Shown piece after piece: positions 19,497 to 28,587 of a DNA stretch of 64,000 nucleotides. How positions within the stretch are numbered: the stretch's first letter is position 1; every line of letters begins with the position of its first letter. Position numbers and translations under genes: made by a program. The stretch lies in contig NZ_CP021112.1 in the NCBI RefSeq assembly GCF_002119765.1, positions 4,768,501 through 4,832,500 of the forward strand, given 5' to 3'. Origin of the DNA: Pseudorhodoplanes sinuspersici. GTDB taxonomy: Bacteria > Pseudomonadota > Alphaproteobacteria > Rhizobiales > Xanthobacteraceae. The notes under the pieces are model-generated. The model had not been told where the DNA came from and made no database searches. It worked only from the letters and a program-made list of their open reading frames with translations.

Positions 19497-21056
19497 TCAG
19501 GCCTTATCCGCTTCCGGCTCGACATAACGCGGAAACACTGGCGTCGGCGCCGGCAGCATCGTGCCGCCCGCGAGACGATGTGCGCCACCGAGCCGAGAGA
19601 AGTCGCGTTCGTCTGGCGGCACGCCAAGCAGGTCGAGAAACTTGCCGGACGAAACCGGCATGAAGGGCTGCGCCAGAATTGCAATCTGGCGGATCACTTC
19701 GGCGGTGACATACAGCACGGTCGCCTGCCGTGCCGGGTCAGTCTTCGCCAGCGCCCACGGCGCCTCGCCCGCGAAATAGCGATTGGCGTCGGCAACCACG
19801 GCCCAGACCTGAGTCAGCACCTGATGCAGCTGTTGCGTCTTCATCGCCTCGCGTGCGCCGTCGATCATCGCATCGGCGGATGCAAGGATTGCCTTGTCGT
19901 TATCCGAAAAAGCACCGGGGTTAGGCAGCACGCCGCCGAGCTGTTTGCCGATCATGCTCAGCGAGCGCTGCGCGAGATTGCCGAGATCGTTGGCAAGCTC
20001 CGCATTGATGCGGTTGACGATCGCCTCATGGCTGTAATTGCCATCCTGGCCGAACGGAATCTCGCGCAGGAAAAAATAACGGAACTGATCGACGCCATAT
20101 TCGTCGGCCATCGCGAAGGGATCGACGACATTGCCGACCGACTTCGACATCTTCTCACCGCGGTTGAACAGGAAGCCGTGGCTGAAGATGCGATGCGGCA
20201 CGGCAAGTCCCGCCGACATCAGGAAAGCCGGCCAATAGACCGCATGAAAACGCACGATGTCCTTGCCGATCACGTGCAGATTCGCCGGCCAGTATCGGTT
20301 GAACATCTCATTGTCGTCAGGAAAGCCGATGGCGGTGATATAATTCGTCAGCGCATCGACCCACACATACATGATGTGCTTGTCGTTGCCCGGGACGCGG
20401 ATGCCCCAGTCGAAGGTCGTGCGCGAGATCGATAAGTCCTGCAGGCCACCGCGCACGAAGCTTGCCACTTCGTTGAGGCGTTCCTTCGGCAAAACGAAGT
20501 CCGGGTGTTGGGCGTAAAGGTCGAGCAGCTTGTCCTGATAGGCGGACAACTTGAAGAAATAGCTCTCCTCCTCGACCCATTCGACCGGTGTGCCAGATTT
20601 GGTCGCGAGCCGCACCTTGTGCTCGTTCACATGGGTTTCGTTCTCGGCGTAATAGGCCTCGTCACGAACCGAATACCAGCCGGCATATTTCGACAGATAG
20701 ATGTCGCCCGCCTTCTCCATCCGCTCCCAGATCGCCATCGAAGCCTTGTGGTGGCGATCCTCCGTGGTCCGGATGAAGTCATCGTTCGAGCAATTCATGC
20801 GCTCGACCATTTCGCGGAAGCGCTGCGCATTGCGATCGACAAGATCCTGCGCACTCATCCCCTCTTTCGTGGCCGTCTGCTGGATCTTCTGGCCGTGCTC
20901 GTCGGTGCCGGTCAGGAAATAGACGTCGTAGCCGTCGAGTCGCATGAAGCGGGCGATCGCGTCGGTCGCAATCGCCTCATAGGCGTGGCCGATATGCGGT
21001 ACGCCATTGGGGTAGGAAATCGCAGTGGTCAGGTAATAGCTGGGCTTGGCCGGCAT
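19497..21056 (-). CDS. metG: Methionyl-tRNA synthetase
   Basis: This class I aminoacyl-tRNA synthetase charges tRNA-Met. The HIGH motif ([10 protein letters not shown], residues about 19-22) and the KMSKS loop (KMSKSVGN, near residue 300) are intact. At 519 residues it is the shorter form without the C-terminal dimerisation domain, and the knuckle region lacks zinc-binding cysteine pairs. It is downstream of holB on the same strand with a 121-base gap. Confidence 0.96.
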   Translation of the reverse strand: MPAKPSYYLTTAISYPNGVPHIGHAYEAIATDAIARFMRLDGYDVYFLTGTDEHGQKIQQTATKEGMSAQDLVDRNAQRFREMVERMNCSNDDFIRTTEDRHHKASMAIWERMEKAGDIYLSKYAGWYSVRDEAYYAENETHVNEHKVRLATKSGTPVEWVEEESYFFKLSAYQDKLLDLYAQHPDFVLPKERLNEVASFVRGGLQDLSISRTTFDWGIRVPGNDKHIMYVWVDALTNYITAIGFPDDNEMFNRYWPANLHVIGKDIVRFHAVYWPAFLMSAGLAVPHRIFSHGFLFNRGEKMSKSVGNVVDPFAMADEYGVDQFRYFFLREIPFGQDGNYSHEAIVNRINAELANDLGNLAQRSLSMIGKQLGGVLPNPGAFSDNDKAILASADAMIDGAREAMKTQQLHQVLTQVWAVVADANRYFAGEAPWALAKTDPARQATVLYVTAEVIRQIAILAQPFMPVSSGKFLDLLGVPPDERDFSRLGGAHRLAGGTMLPAPTPVFPRYVEPEADKA

Positions 21057-21177
21057 CGGATGCGTTCAATCTGGTCTATGGGGTTGGCAAGATTCAAGAT
21101 TTAAGTCCGCTTGCCCGGATCGGAAACCCGGCGCAACCGGAACCGAGTAGCGCGGGCAGGATCGGCCGACAGGGCTA

Positions 21178-22206
21178 TCAGTCGCGAGCGGCCTCGGCAA
21201 GACGGGCGAAGGCCCGGAAAATCAAGGGCTTGCGGTCAAGATTGTAGATATCGGTGGTGCGCGCAACGCTATTGATCTCCTGCCAGACATCGGCGAGGCG
21301 CGCAGCCTTTGCCTTGTCATGCTGAACGATGTTCAAACGCGCCGTCATCCAGTCGTTGATGGCATCGAGCGCCACTTCGAAAGCGCGCAGGTCGCTGATC
21401 GCCAGCGCGTCGGCCAAGGCGTGCAGCTCGCGCGGGTCGGTGACCGGCAACCGCTCCAGCAGTGCCGCAGTCTGCCGACGCAACTTGAAAGCCGGGCCAT
21501 CCAGCAGTGACAAGGCGCGGCCGACACTGCCCTCGGCCGCCTCGATCACATCAGGCTCGACACTCTCTCCCGTCGTCTGCGCCAGCGCCTGACGCAGATC
21601 GCTGGTCGCGAGCGAACGCAGCATCAGCCGATGACAGCGCGAGCGGATGGTCGGCAGGACGGAGCCAGGCGCGTGACTGACAAGAAGAAACAGCGACCGT
21701 GACGGCGGTTCCTCAAGGCCCTTAAGCAGCGCATTGGCACTTTCGGCATTGAGATCGTCGACCGCATCGACAATCACAACACGCCAGCCGCCAAAGCCTG
21801 CAGTCGAGCCGAGAAACATCGCGACCTTGCGCGCATCCTCGACGCGGATGATGCTGCGCAGTTTACCGGTGTCGCCGACCGTACGCTCCAAAACCAGCAG
21901 ATCGGGATGCGACTGCGCCGTGATTAATCCTGCCGTTGGATTGTCTGGTGAGACAGCAAGCGATCTTGCCTCTTGAACCACAGGTGCCGCCGGATCGGGA
22001 TGCGCTAGCACGAAACGGGCCATGCGAAAGGCCAGTGTCGCCTTGCCGATCCCCTGCAGGCCGCCGATCAGCCAGGCGTGCGGAATGCGCCCGGATCGAT
22101 AGGCATCGAGCAGCGTCTGCTCTGCTTCGCTATGCCCGAACAGAACCGAGGTCTCGCGCGGATGGCTGATACCATCCTCATCCGCTGCACCGGCAACGCT
22201 TTTCAC
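21178..22206 (-). CDS. holB: DNA polymerase III subunit delta'
   Basis: This clamp-loader subunit of the replicative polymerase is a 342-residue AAA+ protein. The N-terminal VLFGHSEAEQTLLDAYRSGR and the P-loop GLQGIGKATLAF are visible, followed by the sensor region NALLKGLEEPPSRSLFLLVS and SRCHRL. The start overlaps the tmk stop by four bases, so the two genes are translationally coupled, an arrangement conserved in alphaproteobacteria. Confidence 0.94.
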   Translation of the reverse strand: MKSVAGAADEDGISHPRETSVLFGHSEAEQTLLDAYRSGRIPHAWLIGGLQGIGKATLAFRMARFVLAHPDPAAPVVQEARSLAVSPDNPTAGLITAQSHPDLLVLERTVGDTGKLRSIIRVEDARKVAMFLGSTAGFGGWRVVIVDAVDDLNAESANALLKGLEEPPSRSLFLLVSHAPGSVLPTIRSRCHRLMLRSLATSDLRQALAQTTGESVEPDVIEAAEGSVGRALSLLDGPAFKLRRQTAALLERLPVTDPRELHALADALAISDLRAFEVALDAINDWMTARLNIVQHDKAKAARLADVWQEINSVARTTDIYNLDRKPLIFRAFARLAEAARD

Positions 22207-22871
22207 TGGCCGAGATCCTCGATCGAAAGCGGCGTTGTGGCCGGATCGAGCTTGCGCGACACCGCAGCCCAGATGTCATCGGCGACCGTGTCCTGCGGGC
22301 GGCCGGCATCAACCAGGACGCAGCGATCCGGTTCGCTGCTCGCGAGCTGTCGAAAGGCTTCACGCAGACGCTCGTGGAATGCGAGATCCTCGCTTTCGAA
22401 GCGATCGCTCTCCGCATTGCCACGCCGCGATTTGGCACGAGCCAGACCGATTGTGGCCGGCACATCAAGAACGAATGTCAGATCGGGCTTTGTGTCGCCA
22501 ACCGTGATCTTCTCCAGCCGCTTGATCAGTCGGGAATCAACCTGCCCCAGCACGCCTTGGTAAACACGCGTCGAATCCGAAAAGCGGTCGCAGACGACCC
22601 ACTCGCCGCGTTCAAGCGCCGGACGAATCGTTTGCGTCAAATGATCGTCGCGGGCGGCGGCGAACAGCATCGTTTCGGCCTCGGCACCGAGCGGCTTTGC
22701 GGCACCCGACAATAGGACATGGCGAATGATCTCGGCGACGGTCGAACCGCCGGGTTCGCGGGTCAGGATCGAGGCGATGCCGAGCGTCTTCAGGCGCTCG
22801 GCCAGGCGCTTTGCCTGTGTCGATTTGCCGGTGCCCTCGCCACCTTCAAAGGTGATGAACCTGCCGCGCAT
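22203..22871 (-). CDS. tmk: Thymidylate kinase
   Basis: This 222-residue kinase phosphorylates dTMP to dTDP. The P-loop FEGGEGTGKSTQ is at residues 8-19, the DR(F/Y) motif is CDRFSDST, and the lid region includes RRGNAESDRFE. It lies between dac and holB in one leftward run; the dac gene ends 26 bases downstream of its start region on the same strand. Confidence 0.96.
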   Translation of the reverse strand: MRGRFITFEGGEGTGKSTQAKRLAERLKTLGIASILTREPGGSTVAEIIRHVLLSGAAKPLGAEAETMLFAAARDDHLTQTIRPALERGEWVVCDRFSDSTRVYQGVLGQVDSRLIKRLEKITVGDTKPDLTFVLDVPATIGLARAKSRRGNAESDRFESEDLAFHERLREAFRQLASSEPDRCVLVDAGRPQDTVADDIWAAVSRKLDPATTPLSIEDLGQ

Positions 22872-22897
22872 GAAGCTCTCGTTTGTTGCAGGCGGCG

Positions 22898-24193
22898 TTA
22901 TAGCTTTTTCAGGCCGGCCCGAAACCAGCCGCCGAAGATTTCAGTGACCGAATCCACCGCACGACGATGGATCGGGCCCTGCATCACGCTTTCAGCGGTC
23001 TGCAGCGGAACCTCCAGCGCAACATTGTCGCCGCGCCAGACCTTGAGCGTTCCAACCTTGGCCCCCTGCTCGACCGGCACCCGCAGCGGCCCCTGATAGA
23101 CGACGCGCGCAATGATCCGCTCGGTACTGTTCTTCGGCACCAATATCCGAACCGGTATTTTGCCTGCGGCTTCGAGCGGAACGTAACGCTGTTCGCCGCC
23201 GAACACACGCGCGTCGCCGATCTTCTGGCCTTCGGCGAACAAGAGACGCGACTCAAATCCATTGAAACCAAAATTCAAAAGCTTGCGTGCTTCGTCCGCG
23301 CGCTCGTTCGCGGTCTTGAGGCCGTTCACGGCGACGATCAGGCGCATGTTGTTCTGCACGGCCGAACCAACAAGACCGTAACCGGATTCTTTTGTGAAAC
23401 CGGTCTTCAGACCATCGGCGCCGATATTCATCGCCAGCAGCGGATTGCGGTTCGACTGCCGGATCTTGTTCCAGGTGAAATCCCTCTCGCTGTACCACTT
23501 ATAAAATTCGGGATAGGTCGCAACGATGTGGCGGGCGAGCCTCGCCAGTTCTCGCACGGTGACGCGCTGGTCTGGATCGGGCAGCCCGGTCGGATTGGTA
23601 AAGTTCGATTGCGTCAGCCCAAGCTCGCGCGCCCGCGCATTCATCATCCGCGCGAAGTTTTCCTCGTTACCGGCGATCCCTTCGGCGAGTGCAATGCAGG
23701 CGTCATTGCCGGACTGGATGATAGCTCCCTGCAAGAGGTCCGAGACCTTGATGCGGCTATGGATCGGCGCAAACATCGTCGAGCCGCCGGAGGGCGCCCC
23801 GCCTTTGCGCCATGCGTGCTCGCTGACGACATATTCCTCGTCGAGCTTGACGTTGCCTTCCCTGATCTCGTTGAACACCGTCTCGGCGGTCATCAGCTTG
23901 GCAAGGCTGGCTGGCGCGACCAGCGTGTCCGCGCTCTTCTCGAACAGGACGGTGCCGCTTTCCGCCTCGATCAGGATCGCGTACGGCGCCGCGGTCTGGA
24001 AACCGCCCTCATCCTTGGTCTTGCCGCCGGCCATCGAGGCGGGCGCCGCCTGCAAAGGACTGAGCGCGCTGCCGACGAGCGACACGGCAACCAACGTCGC
24101 GAGAGCACGATACCGAAAAATGCGAAACGGTTTTCGGACGACATCGCGCTCCAATTGATCGAGCGCGCCTTGAACGAGCGATTTCAGATTCAT
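22898..24193 (-). CDS. D-alanyl-D-alanine carboxypeptidase (PBP5 family)
   Basis: This penicillin-binding protein trims the terminal D-alanine from peptidoglycan stem peptides in the periplasm. The active-site SXXK (APASLAKLMTAE), SXN (IQSGNDACIALAEG) and KTG (GLKTGFTKESG) motifs are intact, followed by a PBP5-type C-terminal beta domain. A signal peptide precedes the mature domain (RALATLVAVSLVGSALSPLQ). The ATG at 24193 is preferred over 24229. rlpA lies just upstream on the same strand, giving a small cell-wall cluster. Confidence 0.93.
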   Translation of the reverse strand: MNLKSLVQGALDQLERDVVRKPFRIFRYRALATLVAVSLVGSALSPLQAAPASMAGGKTKDEGGFQTAAPYAILIEAESGTVLFEKSADTLVAPASLAKLMTAETVFNEIREGNVKLDEEYVVSEHAWRKGGAPSGGSTMFAPIHSRIKVSDLLQGAIIQSGNDACIALAEGIAGNEENFARMMNARARELGLTQSNFTNPTGLPDPDQRVTVRELARLARHIVATYPEFYKWYSERDFTWNKIRQSNRNPLLAMNIGADGLKTGFTKESGYGLVGSAVQNNMRLIVAVNGLKTANERADEARKLLNFGFNGFESRLLFAEGQKIGDARVFGGEQRYVPLEAAGKIPVRILVPKNSTERIIARVVYQGPLRVPVEQGAKVGTLKVWRGDNVALEVPLQTAESVMQGPIHRRAVDSVTEIFGGWFRAGLKKL

Positions 24194-24270
24194 CGGACCG
24201 ACAACATTCCCGGCGCGGACCCCGCGCAAACGACGCCCCCAAGCGACGATCGGATTGTCAGGCGGGATTG

Positions 24271-25137
24271 CTAGTAAAGGCCGCGGCCGCTCACGTATCC
24301 GACAGGGCTATCATAGCGCAGCGATGCGGAACCGGAAACCGCCCCACGCGGCCTATCCGCAACCGCTTGATACGTCTGGCGGCGCTCTGCGGCTGTCACA
24401 TCGGTCAGGGATGCGGAGGACGCATCCCCCAGATTGTAGGGTCGGCCAGCCGGAACCGGGACCGGACCGCTAATACCGCCACGCGCTTCCGGCAGGTTGA
24501 GCCCGGTTCGTCCGGCTGATGCCACAAGAATCGGCGTTGGCGCCGGCTCGCCCTGACGCAGGGTCGCCATCAGGCGCGAATCATCGGAGCCTTCAAGCGC
24601 CGCGCGGCCGATATACTCGACCTTCACCCGCGCCACGCCGGCTCCTTTGAAGCCGAGAAGTTGCGCGCTCTTGTGTGAGACATCGAGCACGCGATTACCA
24701 TGGAACGGCCCGCGATCGTTCACGCGTACGACCAGCGATTTCTTGTTCGCCAGATTTGTGACGCGAACATAGGACGGCAGCGGCAGCGTCGGATGCGCGG
24801 CGGTGATCGATTCCATATCGAAAACTTCGCCATTGGCGGTGAGTCGGCCGTGGAAATCCGTGCCGTACCAGGATGCAAGACCCTCGGCCTTGTAGTTGGT
24901 ATTTTCTTCCGGATTATAGGTGCGTCCGGCCACGACATAAGGCTTGCCGACGCGATAGACGCCGCCGCCCTTCGGCGCGCGCTCGCCGAGCTGCACAACG
25001 CGCGGGCTGGCGGAAACTCCATATTTCGGGTCGACTTTGCGGGCGAATTTGTCCGAGGCGGCGCAGTTGGCCAGCAACAGACAGGCTGCGACAGCAGCGA
25101 CCGCGCGAACCGCGCTCTTCCCCCGAATTGACGGCAT
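24271..25137 (-). CDS. rlpA: RlpA-family septal ring lipoprotein
   Basis: This 288-residue protein has a lipoprotein signal with lipobox LLANC and a double-psi beta-barrel domain (GLASWYGTDFHGRLTANGE, VVRVNDRGPFHGNRVLDVS) typical of RlpA, an outer-membrane septal lytic transglycosylase acting on denuded glycan strands. The conserved histidine and aspartate of the catalytic site are present. No SPOR domain is visible at the C-terminus; it ends in a low-complexity tail. It is transcribed towards dac. Confidence 0.9.
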   Translation of the reverse strand: MPSIRGKSAVRAVAAVAACLLLANCAASDKFARKVDPKYGVSASPRVVQLGERAPKGGGVYRVGKPYVVAGRTYNPEENTNYKAEGLASWYGTDFHGRLTANGEVFDMESITAAHPTLPLPSYVRVTNLANKKSLVVRVNDRGPFHGNRVLDVSHKSAQLLGFKGAGVARVKVEYIGRAALEGSDDSRLMATLRQGEPAPTPILVASAGRTGLNLPEARGGISGPVPVPAGRPYNLGDASSASLTDVTAAERRQTYQAVADRPRGAVSGSASLRYDSPVGYVSGRGLY

Positions 25138-25313
25138 TCCGTCCCCAAATCACGTCCCAGGCATCCCCTGCCCGCGATTCACCATAGCGTGACCCGCGCG
25201 ACACGCAAATGGTCCGCATGATCAGTTGGTTAATATGGTATTGTTATCAGGTTGGGATGACCTCTGCCGTGACGCTTGCAATGGTCGCGAGCATCCCCCA
25301 TTGAAGCCGCAAC

Positions 25314-25403
25314 GGAAGGGTGGCCGAGTGGTTTAAGGCACCGGTCTTGAAAACCGGCGTGCCCGCAAGGGTACCGTGGGTTCGAATCCCACCCCTTCCG
25401 CCA
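25314..25403 (+). tRNA. tRNA-Ser (anticodon UGA)
   Basis: A 90-nt gene with a 7-bp acceptor stem (GGAAGGG with CCCTTCC), discriminator G and an encoded CCA. The anticodon stem CCGGT/ACCGG encloses a loop with TGA, the long variable arm typical of serine tRNAs is present, and the T-arm reads GTGGGTTCGAATCCCAC. Its 3' end is the integration site of the adjoining island and remains intact after integration. Confidence 0.97.
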
Positions 25404-25404
25404 G
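25390..25404 (+). repeat. attL core of the island
   Basis: The 15 bases CACCCCTTCCGCCAG at the 3' end of tRNA-Ser are repeated exactly at 36405-36419. A direct repeat of a tRNA 3' end flanking an integrase-bearing segment is the standard mark of tyrosine-integrase insertion. Immediately inside the island the sequence is very A+T-rich (25405-25450), as expected for attachment-site arms. Confidence 0.85.
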
Positions 25405-25446
25405 AAATTTGTTGCAACTATTTGATATATATAAATATTTATAATT

Positions 25447-26010
25447 TCAATCTGAACCGGCCCCAGGCTCGGCCCTAGGCTCCCAATCTCTAAATTCGTG
25501 AGAGAAATGTGCCGGAAAATCGGGGTCGCTAACGGCGGGATTTAGCCGGAGGTTCTTGTACGTCGAGAACACAATGAACACGCTCGCATGACGTGTCATC
25601 GTGAGTAGGTACTGACCGCGGGGCCCACCCGCTCCCTTGGTTATTCGGAGATTGTTGAGCCAATCTTTGATCTGCTGGTCTTCAAAAGTGAGCGGGTCTA
25701 TTGAGTGCGCGAACTTGTTTCTAACCTTGCGGATTATGTGAAGGTCATGGTGCGCGTCAAACGGCATCAACCCAACGGCTAAGGCCAAATCAATCTTCGA
25801 CGCAAAAGTCTCGCAGAACCCCCCTGTTCCAAAAACTCGCTTCTGCACGACTGGATCCAAAATTAATCTGTGAGCCAATGCGACAGTGAGTAGTTCTTCT
25901 AGAATCGCGCCTCCAATGATGGCAGCGCCCCGATCACTTTGCGATGTGACCTCTGAAAGTATCTCCTCCATAGTGAACTTCGTTTTTATGGCGGACAGCG
26001 GGTCGCTCAT
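25447..26010 (-). CDS. MltR-like domain protein (island cargo)
   Basis: This 187-residue protein resembles the MltR (mannitol operon repressor) domain family: SQSDRGAAIIGGAILEELL, a central FGTGGFCETFASKIDLALAVGL, and LHIIRKVRNKFAHS are the family hallmarks. The family name comes from one enterobacterial repressor, and most members have no known role. It lies next to attL, apart from the head genes, at the position where satellites usually carry accessory or anti-phage genes. A role in immunity is conjecture. Its A+T content is higher than that of the surrounding core genes. Confidence 0.72.
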   Translation of the reverse strand: MSDPLSAIKTKFTMEEILSEVTSQSDRGAAIIGGAILEELLTVALAHRLILDPVVQKRVFGTGGFCETFASKIDLALAVGLMPFDAHHDLHIIRKVRNKFAHSIDPLTFEDQQIKDWLNNLRITKGAGGPRGQYLLTMTRHASVFIVFSTYKNLRLNPAVSDPDFPAHFSHEFRDWEPRAEPGAGSD

Positions 26011-26102
26011 TTGTCCTCCGAAAAAGCTTCAAGACTGCGATTTAGTACTTGCGAGGCGAGAATGGTGTCATATGCTTCCACACTCAATAGTTGAGGGGAA
26101 AC

Positions 26103-26252
26103 ATGGCCAAGAAACCGTCCAAAGGTGAAACCACCAGCAACAAAGTCGCGACAATCGCCTCAAAGGGACTCAAAACTCCTAGCAAGCTAACAAACAAAGA
26201 AATTAAGACGATTGCCGCCAGTGCGCTAACGCAGGCTCCCAACAAGAAATAA
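26103..26252 (+). CDS. Small lysine-rich protein, 49 residues
   Basis: A short gene starting at ATG 26103 with GAGGGG seven bases upstream and ending at TAA 26250-26252. The product begins MAKKPSKGETTSNKVATIAS and ends TIAASALTQAPNKK. It is lysine-, threonine- and serine-rich with two similar helical segments (VATIASKGLK and IKTIAASALT), resembling small proteins widespread in proteobacterial mobile regions whose function is unknown. It is the only rightward gene in the island and is divergent from the MltR-like gene. Confidence 0.55.
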   Translation: MAKKPSKGETTSNKVATIASKGLKTPSKLTNKEIKTIAASALTQAPNKK

Positions 26253-26323
26253 AAAGAGCCAGCCACCCTGCGGATGACTGGTCCCACATGCGACGGCTCC
26301 TGAGAGAACGACCGACGCAATCT

Positions 26324-27388
26324 CTATTCTTTGTCAGCCCAATCGAGCAGCGCCAACGCCGGCTTCGGATCAACGCCGGCTTCCTTGGCCATGGCCAGGC
26401 CTTGAATCAGCGTTGCGAATGCACGAGCCGATCCGCCAGCATCGAACGCCTGCAGCGGCGTCATGAGATCAATCGTGACGGTACCGCCGAGTTTGTCCGA
26501 TGCTTCCTCGGCGAGTAGCGCGCCGATCGGCTGCAGTGTCCATTGAGCAAGGTGGCGTTGACCTTCCCGAATAAGCGGACCGGTCGTCGCACTGGAAAAC
26601 ATCGCAGGCAGCACACCGAACGCCATGGCCACGGTGTCGCGTGCCGCGTCGAGCGTTTCCTTGGTCATCGACTTTTCGAGGTCCGGCGACAGGCTCGCGG
26701 GCTTCCAATCCGATACCGGAGCGGGTCCGCCCGCGGCCGACACCTGTACGCTCTCGCGCAGCAGCACCCTGCCCCGTTGACCACGGAATGAACGGCTTAA
26801 TTTCGAATTGTCCGTATCCGGGGATTCCGGCATCGGCACGACTTGCGAACCGATCGGCGCATTCTCGAACACCTCAGCGAGCGCGGACTCGACCGCGTTT
26901 AACATGCCGGCCGTCAGATTGGCGCGCTTCAATGGCGCTGTTCCGTAATAAGGCGCGGCGGGATCCGCACCGGTCCGAAGGTGCAGCACCTCGCCAGCAA
27001 GCGCCGTTTCGGTCGTGCCGCCGCCGGCTTCCGGAATGGAAACGCGATAGGCGGTCGGCCTCCCATAGCGGGTCCGCAAATCCCAATCGCTGCACGGCAC
27101 CAGCATGTCGTCGCGGATCAGGAAGACCGACTCCCCGCGAAGCGCCAGCGACCGGCCGAGCAGTGCCAGCGCCCGCCGATCGAGCATGTCGGTGCCGTCG
27201 ACATCGGCCAGCGTGAAGCCATTTTCCCATAGCGAGACGCACGATTGTGCGGTCGCTGTCAGTTCGGCGATACCGCGCCGGCCGGATATGTAAGCTTCGC
27301 GCGCCTGGATAATTTCAGCCGTGAAGCCGCTGCCGGCACTACGCTTTTCGATTTTTTGAAAACGCTTTAGCCACTTAAACTCAAACAT
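26324..27388 (-). CDS. Phage portal protein, HK97 family
   Basis: This 354-residue protein forms the dodecameric ring through which DNA enters the head. Family features are visible: the N-terminal helix region, GESVFLIRDD, the block GEVLHLRTGADPAAPYYGTAPLKRA, and the C-terminal half with VAMAFGVLPAMFSSATTGPLIREGQRHLAQWTLQPIG. It overlaps the connector gene by eight bases and is the last of the head genes, an unusual position since portal normally follows terminase in HK97-type phages. It is shorter than many portals (about 400 residues). Confidence 0.9.
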   Translation of the reverse strand: MFEFKWLKRFQKIEKRSAGSGFTAEIIQAREAYISGRRGIAELTATAQSCVSLWENGFTLADVDGTDMLDRRALALLGRSLALRGESVFLIRDDMLVPCSDWDLRTRYGRPTAYRVSIPEAGGGTTETALAGEVLHLRTGADPAAPYYGTAPLKRANLTAGMLNAVESALAEVFENAPIGSQVVPMPESPDTDNSKLSRSFRGQRGRVLLRESVQVSAAGGPAPVSDWKPASLSPDLEKSMTKETLDAARDTVAMAFGVLPAMFSSATTGPLIREGQRHLAQWTLQPIGALLAEEASDKLGGTVTIDLMTPLQAFDAGGSARAFATLIQGLAMAKEAGVDPKPALALLDWADKE

Positions 27389-27917
27389 GACGATAAGCCC
27401 TCAACAGGTCGGCAGCGCCCGAATTGGCGATTGCACCGGCCAACCAGGATTCGGAGCGCCGCGAGGCAATGGAAATTGATCCGGCCGTGACAGATTCGGA
27501 CGTGGCGCCGGGCTTGCCGGGTTTCGCGGCCATGTATTCGGCCAGCCGGCGATAGGCTTCGGCTACCGTAGCAGGCACGTCAGCAGCACCGACCGTTGCT
27601 GTGAATTGGTAAGGGCCGCTGCAAGGCAAGCAGTAGCCGCCGAGCGGCGATGCCGTGAGCGTGACGGTCTCCCATTCCCCGGCCCGCGACCACACTTGGA
27701 CGGTGCTAATAGTTGCCGGCGTGAGCGGCGGCACCCACTCCCCCGGCCCTTCCACGACCCAGGTCACTGGCCGCTCCGCCCACCGATGCGCGCACCAGGA
27801 TTCAAGCCGGTCCCAAACGATCGCCGACGCAAGTGCCTCGGCGGCAGCGGAAAGGCCCGAAGGTGCGTCCGGGTACTCCGCAGGCTCGCTTTCGATTTGC
27901 TGAATTGTTGTGGCCAT
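27381..27917 (-). CDS. Head-tail connector protein (gp6-like)
   Basis: A 178-residue protein resembling the gp6-like head-tail connectors of HK97-type phages: an N-terminal helical half (SAAAEALASAIVWDRLESWCAHRW), a beta-rich middle, and a C-terminal helix (VPATVAEAYRRLAEYMA) followed by an arginine-rich end. The ATG at 27917 lies one base beyond the protease stop and the 3' end overlaps the portal start. It is likely the adaptor that docks a helper tail. Confidence 0.72.
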   Translation of the reverse strand: MATTIQQIESEPAEYPDAPSGLSAAAEALASAIVWDRLESWCAHRWAERPVTWVVEGPGEWVPPLTPATISTVQVWSRAGEWETVTLTASPLGGYCLPCSGPYQFTATVGAADVPATVAEAYRRLAEYMAAKPGKPGATSESVTAGSISIASRRSESWLAGAIANSGAADLLRAYRHV

Positions 27918-27918
27918 T

Positions 27919-28587
27919 TCACAGCCTCCATCGGTGCAATGGGTGCGCAGGCACGACCAGACCGGATCCGGTCTGTTCCCAATTGCGCTTGTCCGCCTCG
28001 ATTGGGCTGCCAAAGTCATCAAAAGAGACATTTGCATCATCAGAGGAGACATTCGCCTCTTCGTAAGCAGGCCGGGTCACGATCGAAAGTTCGAACAAGA
28101 TCGCTGCAAAAATCGTCCGGATAAGTGCGCGGCCTATCCGTGGATCTTCTTCCTCGATCTTTTCAGCCTGGTCCGACGGCACCGCGGACGGCGGCGGAAT
28201 ACGAAAGCCGGGTGACAATCCGACAGACAGCCCGGCGGAAATCATTTTCAGAATGTCCGAGCCGTAAGACGTGTCCGCGATCTCTGGCAAAACAGTAGCG
28301 TCGAACGTCAACACTTCGCTGGTATCATTGAATACCAGCGTGCCGGTTTTCTTGCTGGCAAGCGGACGATCGAACGAATGGCCGACCAGCAGCGCGATAT
28401 CTTGCTCGACGCTATCAAGCGAATGCGAGAACGCACCCGGCATGAACTGCTCTTTCTTCGGGCGTCCGCGTTTTCCGCCGTCTGAAAGCACAGCCTTCTT
28501 TCGGTATGGAAATCGGCCTCGAATTACGCGCCGCCCCTTGGCAGCGCGCAACTCAATTTCGCCGATCAAATTGTCGGCGGTCTCCAT
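27919..28587 (-). CDS. HK97-family prohead protease
   Basis: This 222-residue serine protease matures the prohead by cleaving the scaffold part of the capsid protein. The N-terminal IRGRFPYRKKAVLSD and FMPGAFSHSL, the catalytic histidine in LLVGHSFDRPLASK and the region LFELSIVTRPAYEEANV with the catalytic serine are all present. The start codon shares one base with the capsid stop (TGATG). The C-terminal 40 residues repeat an NVSSDDANVSFDD-type sequence. In this island the protease follows rather than precedes the capsid gene. Confidence 0.88.
   Translation of the reverse strand: METADNLIGEIELRAAKGRRVIRGRFPYRKKAVLSDGGKRGRPKKEQFMPGAFSHSLDSVEQDIALLVGHSFDRPLASKKTGTLVFNDTSEVLTFDATVLPEIADTSYGSDILKMISAGLSVGLSPGFRIPPPSAVPSDQAEKIEEEDPRIGRALIRTIFAAILFELSIVTRPAYEEANVSSDDANVSFDDFGSPIEADKRNWEQTGSGLVVPAHPLHRWRL

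Noticed and set aside
19428-20435. 335-codon plus-strand open frame within metG
   Set aside because: It is antisense to a clear methionyl-tRNA synthetase and has the composition expected of a G+C-rich shadow frame.
22967-24274. 435-codon plus-strand open frame within the carboxypeptidase gene
   Set aside because: Antisense to a protein with intact SXXK, SXN and KTG motifs; no recognisable domain.
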